This document shows positions 56,095 to 64,000 of a stretch of DNA of 64,000 bases, in pieces. The notes under the pieces are model-generated. The model did no database searches. It saw only the letters and a program-made list of their open reading frames with translations, and had not been told where the DNA came from. Origin of the DNA: Apoderus coryli (lineage: Eukaryota; Arthropoda; Insecta; Coleoptera; Attelabidae); assembly GCA_911728435.2 (NCBI GenBank), contig OU452198.1:16154001-16218000 (forward strand), in the 5' to 3' direction. Each line of letters begins with the position of its first letter. The stretch's first letter is position 1. A program made the translations under genes and the position numbers.

Positions 56095-56756
56095 GTTGTT
56101 AAAGTCCTGTTACAAAACCCTGACTGTACCCTGTATATATGGTATTTTTTTAAGGAAATTAAATTATTAAATGTATGTTCACTTTCATAGAGATCCCATA
56201 TTTATATTTCCAAACATATACGGTTCTTCAAAAAGAGACATATTGTAAGGACTCATCATCATAACAAATTTTTTAAATTGATACAACACATTAAATAATA
56301 AGTGGGTACACAGATTTTGATTAAAATATTATTTAAATAAACAATTGCCAATAAATATAAACGCTCTTTGACTGATTAAGAGACAAAACTAATAAACAAA
56401 TAAAAGTCAACAACAACTTAACAAACTAATTATAGACTAATTAGAATTAGTCAATTAGCACTTGGAATGATAATTTGTACAATACGCTGGGCTGGAGCGA
56501 ACTCAATGTATTTCTTGGCACTGACCAATTTACACATGTTTCGAGATACTTTGGTTTGTGTTTGTTCATATAAAGGACAATTATTAAAGCAGTACTACCA
56601 TTTTCCTTTATTACTCAAATTGTATCGATATGTACTAAACCCTGTAATGACCGAGCATTGCGTTCATGTTTCAAACACACTGTAATCCGCCACATATGTC
56701 CTTTAGATTACAGGTCCTCTATTAAATTATTAATGCGAATTTTTCTTAACACTATA
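56095..56756. other. AT-rich stretch, nothing recognised
   Basis: No gene or repeat partner recognised. Confidence 0.4.
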
Positions 56757-56758
56757 TA

Positions 56759-58194
56759 CCGGGTGTCCCACCGGGAAAGGATTCGCTCGATTATGGAAAA
56801 CTACACTGTGGAAGAATCAGAAAATCTGGTGTAGTACTTAGGTCGACGGAACCAATTCGGCTAAAATGTTTTCAGGAATCTAGCACTTCCGGTTATACCT
56901 GAAATGGGTATCAACTTAGGGTAAAAAATCAAATTGAAAAAAGTGTCATAAATCAAAATTTTTAAATGGCAATGGCAATGGATTGATTTTAGTTGGCCAT
57001 GATGGCTTTAGATTGCAAATAAATATGACACTTGACAAAAATAATCAACAACTATGACAAATTGTAGACATTAATTAGTAGTAATAATCATGGCGGGCGT
57101 ATAAATTATACTAACGAATTTGTTTATTATTTATGGAGAATGCTGCTTTTAGAAAATCCAGACTCCACTGCAAATTTTCTCAGAGATGTCGTAGGATATG
57201 CCGTGAAGTACCCCAGTACAGCTTCATCGTCACAAATAGGTTTCCTTCGTTTTATTTTTGTCTTTACTGACCCGAAATTTTTGAAATTATCTATTATCCG
57301 TTTAACAATTTTTGGTAATGCTTGTGTTTTTCTGGGTACCTGGCAGAAAATGTATCACACGTTTGTGATATCACTCTGTCACATTATCCATAAATAATAA
57401 ACAAATTTAGATAGTATTCGTTAGTATAATTTATACGCCCGCCATGATTATTACTACTAATTAATGTCTACAATTTGTCATAGTTGTTGATTATTTTTGT
57501 CAAGTGTCATATTTATTTGCTATCTAAAGCCATCATGGCCAACTAAAATCAATTAAATTTCAAATATCACTATTGCAATAGAAAAATGTAAAATTGCCAA
57601 TATTTTGAAAACTATCAGTTTTTGGGTAGATATCCTTTCATAAACTTGCCCTTATTTTTGATGCAAATAAATAAAAAAAATATAATATGTTGCCATTTAA
57701 AATTTTTGAATTATGACACTTTTTTCAATTTGATTTTTTACCCTTTTTTTCAAATACCCTGCATTAATATTTAGTAAAAAAAGATACGTAGGCGGCTAAA
57801 GTAGGTCATATCTCCTAGGATATTCTAACAAATTAAACTATTAAAGCTTCCATATAATAAAAAATTGTTATTATTCTTTATTCTGAAAACGTCATTTTTG
57901 ACATAAAATTTCAAATATTTCGAAAACGGCTGGCCATAGGTATAACATATTATGTATGAAATATGTTTAGAATTACAAGGAGAATCCAAAAAAAAAATAT
58001 AATTTATATAGGATCGTATTTGAAATAAGGAAGTTGACACTCATTTTTGGTATAACCGGAAGTGCTAGATTCTTGAAAACATTTTAGCCGAATTGGTCCC
58101 GTCGACCTAAGTACCACACCAGATTTTCAGATTGTTCCACGGTGTACCTAGTTGCTCCATAATCGATCGAATCCCTTCCCGGTGGGACACCTAG
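56759..58194. mobile_element. Nested palindromic mariner-type MITE
   Basis: Outer ends CCGGGTGTCCCACCGGGAAA and its inverse, next to TA (56757-56758 and 58195-58196). The outer arms are ~200 bp, interrupted on the right. A second, inner inverted repeat (56968-57133 against 57395-57560) includes ATGGCGGGCGTATAAATTAT and AAGCCATCATGGCCAACTAA. This suggests one hairpin element inserted inside another, or an almost fully palindromic MITE. The central frame 57140-57397 has no recognisable domain. Confidence 0.75.
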
Positions 58195-58486
58195 TATACC
58201 TTTAATATTATAAACAACCTCTAACTTAACTTAACCTTTACGTCTTCATTTCTCAATTGCTCTGCTGTCTTTTTATTTATTGATTGTTTTTCCTAATACC
58301 GTATGCTATGCTAATACTAAAACTTTGATAAAGAGAGTACCTACGTACACTTCATACAGGTCGGTCCAGTAATGTACCGTGTTATACAGTGTGTGCTTGC
58401 AAGCACACCCTTACATATGAAATTTGCAGCACCTGTTGCAATATCAAAGATAAGTTTTTACTTTCTGGACCCGTATTGTAAACGTG

Positions 58487-58613
58487 CTAAAAAAATTTGA
58501 GATAAAAACGGATATAACCATTTTGAAATCCGAAGAGGCGACTAAGACCAGGGGACCTCAAAGTGCTTATATCCGTCTTTATCTAAACATTTTTTTTAGC
58601 GCGTTCACAATAG
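58487..58613. repeat. Hairpin repeat, ~43 bp arms
   Basis: Arms 58487-58529 and 58568-58613 pair through ATTGTRAACGYGCTAAAAAA and GATAAARACGGATATA, around a 38 bp loop. One arm also occurs alone at 4660-4715. Confidence 0.6.
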
Positions 58614-59512
58614 GTACATTTCCTGGGTCGGGAACGTATTAGATTGTCTACGTTAAAATATTTTTAGTTACTACATAGTTATTTAAGTACGTCCCGATAC
58701 ATTGAATAATTAATGTTCAGATGACGACGATCGACCATATAATAAAATATTCTAATATTGCGAAACATAATTCTAGGACGCAACCTGCTGGATAAATAAA
58801 CTACATTGTCGCATAATCCGGAGTATGTTGTTCTTGTTAAAACAACAAATGATTTTTATTGTATTGTTGATGATTGTTTAAATATTAAAAAGGTTCAATA
58901 CATTTTTATAATTATTTCAAATACATTTCGCCAGTCAAATTAACAGTAAAAATGAATATCCCAGATTCCCTAAATACTAACATCACAATAATCTATGTAT
59001 ATGGGCAATATGTAATTTAAATATTCCGCAACAAATGTTTGTAAATAATAATCATTTCGTTTTTTTTTGCATATCTACCAATAAAAATAAATATCTGTAT
59101 CATTGTCTGGCCCACTCTGTATATAAAGTGAACTATCTCAGAGTTTTGCTAGGAATTTTGAAATTTATTTCTTCTGTTTTGATTATGGCCTTGATAATTT
59201 AAAATATAAAAATGCGAAGGCGAAATGATATAATATATGGTAATTTCATAATCTAATTCATTTACATAATAATTTTTACACATTTTTCACTAAGCTTGAA
59301 TTATAAATGTCATCGTCAAAGATGATATTTCTGTTTCCTATTTGGCATTAAGTCAAGGGTCGTATTGTTAAATGTATAGTATTGAGTTAGTTCTATTTTA
59401 ACGGGTTAAATAAAATAAAAATTACCTTATAAAAGTAGTCTGGAGTGGAGTAAATTTTATTTATTAGGACTAAAAGTCAATCCTCCACGATATAAGGTAA
59501 ATATATTACACT
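58614..59512. other. AT-rich stretch, nothing recognised
   Basis: No gene or repeat pair recognised. Confidence 0.4.
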
Positions 59513-59553
59513 ACCAAACAGGTTTCGGAGCTTCAAGCTCCATCATCAGTGGT
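59513..59553 (-). ncRNA. Hammerhead ribozyme motif with perfect stem II
   Basis: Minus strand: stem I ACCA, core CTGATGA, one extra T, stem II GGAGCT-TGA-AGCTCC (six perfect pairs), GAAA, CCTG minimal stem III, triplet GTT, then TGGT closing stem I. Same layout as 12686-12726. GUU is a permitted but usually slower cleavage triplet. The C-T mismatch in the CCTG stem III weakens it. It lies just upstream of an inverted repeat at 59621-59840, as expected for Penelope-like terminal structures. Confidence 0.65.
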
Positions 59554-59620
59554 TATACAATCAACTACGAAAAGCTACATTGCAGAAAAACTTAGAATCA
59601 ATAGTTCCTAGAGTAATAAT

Positions 59621-59840
59621 GTACTCGGGTCAGAAAACAAGAACGTGACATTGTACTTCTCACACCATTAAGTCTTACAATATGGGTACTTATCATTTCG
59701 TGAAAATGTATGTAAAATTAATAAAACTGTTGAATAAATTTACATTTACATACATTTTCACGAAATGGTAAGTATCCATATTGTAAGACTTAATGGTGTG
59801 AGATGTACAATGTCACGTTCTTGTTTTCAGACCCGAATAC
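59621..59840. repeat. Near-perfect inverted repeat with ~96 bp arms
   Basis: Arms 59621-59717 and 59745-59840 are reverse complements with few mismatches; blocks include AACAAGAACGTGACATTGTA and CACCATTAAGTCTTACAATA. The loop is ~27 bp. It would form a long stable hairpin if transcribed. Confidence 0.8.
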
Positions 59841-60054
59841 ATTTTTCTATGAATTTCAAAAAGATCGTGTGGAAAAGTAATTTTACCAGACTGTGTGTAG
59901 AAAAGTTACTTGTCCGCACGATTTTCAAAAAATGTATTAAACTACAAACTCAAGCTAGTTTTTTACCAATATGGGTCTTTTTCTCTGGTATTGCGAGTTA
60001 TTTCTACAGTTTTGCCTGTACTCTTTGGTTTTGTGAAATTTAAAGTGCTCTTAG

Positions 60055-60170
60055 GAAAGAAATCTACCACTTGCGGAAAGTGTCTTTTCCGCACTTGACG
60101 ACGACCTCCAATGCCCGTCGCTTGAAAACTATCATCGCTCACTCAAAACTAATACTTTCCGCAATTGTTA
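60055..60170. repeat. Imperfect palindrome with GACGACG centre
   Basis: TTGCGGAAAGT near 60072 pairs with ACTTTCCGCAA near 60152, around a centre GACGACGACCTCCAATGCCC-GTCG. It resembles the palindromes at 20.8-24.8 kb in design but lacks their AGTATA edges. Confidence 0.4.
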
Positions 60171-60184
60171 GGTAAATAACTATT

Positions 60185-60755
60185 TATTTTTTTATTTATT
60201 TTATTTATTCAACGCAATATGCAATTTACAAAAATTTCTATAGTACATAAATGTAAAGGAAGCACCCACTATACTACAACAGTAAATCAATATGTTAAAA
60301 TTTTATTTTTAAATATAATCAGTGCTGATCCGAAAAATTCTACACTTTTAGCTATATCATTAGCGTCTCTGATAACTCTATTTAGAGGTGAATTTCGGGC
60401 ATAATTTGTCCTGCAATGAGAAAATATTAGGGGCGTCCACATAATTATTTAAAACTTTAAAAACAAAGACAGATCCTAAATATTTTCTACGATTTTCCAA
60501 AGGGCTTAATATCAAATAACATTGCGTTTGTTTCGTAGTCAGGACCATCCCATTCCTGGTCATCATGAATCTCACAAACCTAATGAACCTATTCTGAACT
60601 GCCTTGAATTTTTCTTTAAAATTGCCGTAATACGGAGACCAGACTACCGCACCATACTCCAAAACTGATCTAACAATCGAACAATATACAAGCCTTAAAG
60701 CATGGACATCAGTAAAGCCCCTTCCTCTCCTCATCAAAAATCCAAGAGGTAATAG
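60185..60755 (-). pseudogene. LINE ORF2 C-terminal fragment
   Basis: The minus-strand frame 60737-60378 reads MMRRGRGFTDVHALRLVYCS, IVRSVLEYGAVVWSPYYGNF and FKAVQNRFIRFVRFMM, the post-RT block (L...V.....YG..VW.P.....I..VQ..F.R). The minus-strand 3' end is an A/T-rich tail near 60185. RT core missing. Confidence 0.75.
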
Positions 60756-60759
60756 TTAT

Positions 60760-61216
60760 TTTAGCATACTCTGTTTGTAAATGTCATTATGACAATTATT
60801 TGTCAGTTTTGTTTTCTGGTTTTTATACACTTATGGTCGTCTTTCATATTGGAGGAACTCGAACAAATCCTCGTCTTCATCACTAATAACTTCAATTCCT
60901 TCAGAATACATATTTTTAGACTTTATAACGGAATGAAGTCAACTGTCAAAACTTTTGCCTTTATTTACCACAATACCTAACATTTCATAATTGAACGGAT
61001 GGTTATTTCGCGTAACTGGCACCTAGAAGCTCCACTTAAGTTACCAGGAACTTTAACATAAGGTTAGGGCTCACCTGAACACTGATAAACACTTTGACAT
61101 TTATTTGACTGTCAGTTATTACTTAACCAAGAGCTAAACAACTTAACCACAGTATAATAAATAATCAGTATTCTGACTTTTCGCTTGCGAGCCGTCCTGC
61201 GCATCTCGTCGCGCAT
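60760..61216. other. AT-rich stretch, nothing recognised
   Basis: No gene recognised; a GC-richer segment at 61185-61220 (GAGCCGTCCTGCGCATCTCG) leads to the THAP-like exon. Confidence 0.35.
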
Positions 61217-61240
61217 GCCGCCATTATGGGTTAAAACGTC
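61217..61240. repeat. Inverted 24 bp motif upstream of the THAP-like exon
   Basis: GCCGCCATTATGGGTTAAAA is repeated in inverse at 62422-62444 (reverse complement GCCGCCATTTTGGGTTAAAA). The core AATGGCGGC resembles the YY1/Pho site. The pair may be a promoter element, chance, or the remains of a transposon's inverted repeats. Confidence 0.35.
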
Positions 61241-61406
61241 ACAATAATCGCATAGACGTAGATAGATACCGTTCACACCTGTGTTCAATATATAGTTCAT
61301 TGTCTGCGTGTACGAGATAAATAAATATTGTGTTTAAATCTAATTTTGTGTTTTTGGTATAGTGTTCGTGAGAATTAAAAGATTTTAATTTTTATGAACG
61401 TATCTT

Positions 61407-61519
61407 ATGATTAATACAATTAACAATCAGGGAGGACATGTGTGTGCTGCAAAATGTTGTCCCAATAAGCGGTACACTTGCTCTAAACATTTTTTTTGCT
61501 TCCCCACAGATCCTGTTAA
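61407..61519 (+). CDS. Short THAP-like zinc finger exon
   Basis: ATG 61407 opens MINTINNQGGHVCAAKCCPN then KRYTCSKHFFCFPTDPVK; GTGAGT at 61520 is a good splice donor. The Cys spacing at the start and the FPTDP block match the first half of the THAP C2CH DNA-binding domain (C..C....... then a F.FP.D segment before a Trp). The remaining half with the Trp, Cys and His would be in a later exon that I do not find. Could belong to a host THAP gene nested in the intron or to a P-like transposon. Confidence 0.5.
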
Positions 61520-61727
61520 GTGAGTAATAAGTAAAAATAAAGATGAAGACTAGTTAATTTTACGTTTATCACAACTATTTGTATAACCGTAAAATTTATA
61601 TTACGAAATGACAGTATCTAAAATGTTTTTAAACTAAATGAAAGTAAAACAGAAGCACAAGTTGTCGCGTGGCGAGATAGCATGATAACGCAATCAGCTA
61701 GGGGTTATAATATTATTCACAATATAT

Positions 61728-62238
61728 ATATGGCCCTTGTTTGACTAAAATTGCTGAGAACAGGATTCAGTTGATGCAGAATTCAGGCACACGGCTTGTA
61801 TGTGGAATTCGTAGGGGTGAAAGAGGCTAGCAATAATATTAAGGAAATCGGCTGGTTAAGAATGAACCAACGTGGGATTTTAATTCACTAATTTTGATTA
61901 ATAAAAAAAAAGTTCCGGGGATCTGTGTATGATGTGAACATTCCTCATAAAACTGTCATTACGCCACCCCTATACTCAACATCAATCTTTGAGCGGTCAT
62001 TTTCCTAAACGGTTTCAAAATATTACAACGGTCTACCGGAGAATATAAAAAGTTGACAGGGGTTTTCGTTTAAGAGCGCTGTCTGACACGTAATAGAACA
62101 AATTAATTTGTAAACATAAGCTACCTACTTAATTTGGCTAGCGATGTAAAACAATTTTCAGATAGGTTTAAGCTAAAATATAAGTTAAATTTAGGTTAAG
62201 TTAGGTTATTATTGTGTTTATTATTATTATTATTAAAA
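61728..62238 (+). pseudogene. LINE 3' fragment, same tail family as the 8.8 kb LINE
   Basis: Reads GPCLTKIAENRIQLMQNSGT, RLVCGIRRGERG and, after frameshifts, TVITPPLYSTSIFERSFS and KYYNGLPENIKS. These parallel YGPCINKMTSERIQRVQKAC and PPPHRTSLFERSFSY of the 8871-11459 ORF. Ends in an (ATT)n tail at 62217-62238. Confidence 0.7.
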
Positions 62239-62239
62239 A

Positions 62240-62969
62240 TCACACAATCATGTCAACATTGAGCTGATAACACCACTCAAGGCTGTTTTCATTCACTATG
62301 ACACCACAAATATTTCTGAAATTGACAGCGATTTTATTATGCACTTAAATATTTTTACAAAAATAAAAATACAGTACTTTTGTAAGAAACCGAAAACTAT
62401 AATTATTTTTAGTTAGGACCTGACTTTTAACCCAAAATGGCGGCGTCATACGTCACAGTTTAGTTCAAAGTGCCAACGTACTTATTAATGCTGTGACATA
62501 ACCGTGCACTGATAAACCGGCCCTGAGTCAAAAATTGTTTGATTTTACTATTGTAAATAAACTCATTTTGACGAGTTCTGTGAGGAATAAAAATTAGTGT
62601 ACAAAAAGCTAAATTGATTTGACATTAAAGGCTGAGAATATGACAAAGATAAATTAACACAATAATTCTGGAAATAAAATTTGTTACAAGTCAAAATTAG
62701 TGTTTAAAGCTCATAACGGTGTAAAATAACTGTATTTGAATCGAAAGAAGGTTGATTTTATCATCTAAAATCAACTACGCTTGAATAATTGAAAATATGA
62801 CACAAGGAACTAAAAAATAGATTATCCTAACGAAATAATCATATTAGGCTATGATATTGGGTTAAGAAAATGTGTTTTTTTTTAATTTTTAATTGTAATT
62901 AAAACTTTTCATTTTATGCAAAATATTTTGAAAGAATGTGACATAAATTATATAAATAAAATTTGCTTC
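62240..62969. other. Intron upstream of the myosin exon
   Basis: AT-rich. CCCAAAATGGCGGCGTCATA near 62431 carries YY1-like and CRE-like strings. No branch point was assigned. Confidence 0.4.
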
Positions 62970-62971
62970 AG

Positions 62972-63244
62972 ATTTTCTTCCGCAATGGCATCATATCGCA
63001 GTTGGAGGCACAACGTGACGAGCGTCTTGCCGGTATGGTTGTCAATATGCAAGCTAATTGCAGAGGATACTTAGCTAGAAAGCGGCTTCAACAGAGGAAA
63101 TTACAGGATTTGGCCGTCCGTTGTATACAGCGTAATGTGCGGAAATTTATGTTAGTCCGGGATTGGCCATGGTGGCGGCTTTTAGTACGTGTAACACCCT
63201 TATTGAATGTCCATAGGACGGAGGAAGAACTTCGAGCCAAAACG
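62972..63244 (+). CDS. Unconventional myosin XVIII exon (converter end, IQ neck, start of rod)
   Basis: Acceptor TTGCTTCAG precedes codon ATT at 62972; donor GTGAGT follows ACG at 63244. 91 codons, phase 0 at both ends. It begins IFFRNGIISQLEAQRDERLA (end of motor/converter, cf. KVFFRAG), then MQANCRGYLARKRLQQRKLQ (IQ motif), VRCIQRNVRKF and DWPWWRLLVRVTPLLNVHRT, the sequence that starts the coiled-coil tail. The short neck and the overall match to the Myo18/Mhcl family identify class XVIII, an actin-binding cytoskeletal protein with little or no motor ATPase in studied members. The motor exons should lie upstream but are not found in this window. Confidence 0.85.
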
Positions 63245-64000
63245 GTGAGTACCCATTTTGGTTCGCTTAAAATATTAATCTTGTTTCGTCAATTTTAACT
63301 TTTACGATAGACAAAGGAAATAATGTTCAATAATTTTATTATCACTTAAAAAGACGCTCATTGAGGGAAAGAATAGGCCATGCTGTGGGCTTGTCTTGTA
63401 TAGGCGCCTGAACTTCAAAATTACTATTGGTATTTTGGCTCCAAAAATAAACACAACTCAGTGCAAACATTTTAACTGGAGGTAGAGAAAAATAGGATTT
63501 AACAGAATCGCATTTCAAAAAACTCCCAACATTTTTTTAAGCCTGAAAATATTTTTTTTTTGTAAATCATATTATACCCCCTTTTTACGACGCCTACGAC
63601 CGCCCCCCGACGGAAATTTAAAATACCCATTAGGTTATGATACACCAAAATGTTACCACGTGTATCGATTTACCACGCATTTAAAGTAAGTAATGTAGAT
63701 GATAATTTTGACTACAATCGGATATGTCTAGCAGTGAATGTTGCACGATTGTCTCTTTTATTTAAAACATTTTTGACCTTCTTGGGGACCGCTTGGTTTT
63801 CCTCGTTCACTTTTGTTGTTTAATGCGAGGTCTCAGTCCGACGGCCACGACAAGGTGGATCCTCTCCATCAGGAAAAACATAGAGATTAACAAAAACACA
63901 CACATATGCACAATAATACTAGTCCATCTGCATTACTGCAGAATTGTACATTACTTCTTCATTTTTGCAAACTGCAAGCTCCTAAAACGATATTTTCGCA
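63245..64000. other. Intron of the myosin XVIII gene, no further exon seen
   Basis: GTGAGTACC starts the intron. No frame with myosin tail heptads was found before the window end. Confidence 0.5.

Noticed and set aside
57140..57397. 85 aa frame in the centre of the 56.8 kb MITE
   Set aside because: No recognisable domain, hydrophobic AT-driven composition, and bounded by the inner inverted repeat.
1..64000. CRISPR array, rRNA, bacterial operon or prophage
   Set aside because: No regularly spaced repeats, no rRNA-like blocks, no Shine-Dalgarno-led gene clusters; splice sites and transposon types are eukaryotic.

Overview
This window looks like AT-rich nuclear DNA from an insect, possibly a beetle. 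No sequence match supports that placement; it rests on three observations. The window carries one exon of an arthropod-type unconventional myosin (class XVIII). Its transposon families (Tc1/mariner with a DUF4817-like N-terminus, piggyBac, hAT, Crypton-like, Jockey/CR1-like LINEs, Penelope-like hammerheads) are typical of TE-rich insect genomes. There is no bacterial operon structure. Most of the sequence is transposon debris, much of it nested, and the host coding content is small.

Layout. 0.1-3.6 kb: a Tc1/mariner element with ~490 bp inverted repeats and a frameshifted transposase, then a minus-strand LINE fragment. 3.6-8.3 kb: mostly featureless AT-rich DNA with small dispersed repeats, a tRNA-like SINE piece and a decayed RT. 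8.3-11.85 kb: a 5'-truncated LINE with an uninterrupted 862-codon endonuclease/RT frame, flanked by a 25 bp direct repeat. 12.6-17.3 kb: a hammerhead ribozyme motif, a mariner pseudogene split by a second LINE, an inverted repeat carrying hammerhead-like modules, another hammerhead-like motif and an RT remnant. 18.2-25.9 kb: the most unusual part. A 4 kb long-TIR DNA transposon, with a remnant of a GCDTTS-type protein, has been invaded by two Crypton-like (tyrosine recombinase) insertions. Each insertion is flanked by TATTTTT direct repeats and ends in a long palindrome with its own arm sequence. A MITE with a 3 bp target duplication sits in the right tip of the transposon.

26.9-31.4 kb: a palindromic mariner-type MITE interrupted by a LINE fragment, then a complete and apparently young mariner-like element with an intact transposase. 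31.8-37.9 kb: two copies of one non-autonomous hAT-like element, one of them inserted cleanly into a LINE, plus a mariner pseudogene. 38.5-44.4 kb: a Tc1-like and a mariner-like pseudogene, each split by a sense-oriented LINE. 44.75-48.0 kb: piggyBac-type ends with TTAA duplications enclosing another LINE. 48-49.3 kb: a LINE 3' half. 50.48-52.39 kb: the first coding exon of an unrecognised Lys/Ser/Asn-rich protein ending in a clean splice donor. 52.7-60.8 kb: LINE remnants, a second copy of the GCDTTS-type element, nested palindromic MITEs and a hammerhead with a perfect stem II. 61.4 kb: a short THAP-like exon. 62.97-63.24 kb: the myosin XVIII neck exon.

The host genes appear to be the 50.5 kb exon and the myosin XVIII exon, both on the plus strand, with about 10.5 kb of TE-filled DNA between them. 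The donor and acceptor are both phase 0, so splicing between them is possible but unproven. All RNA and ribozyme calls come from reading motifs by eye; nothing was folded or searched.
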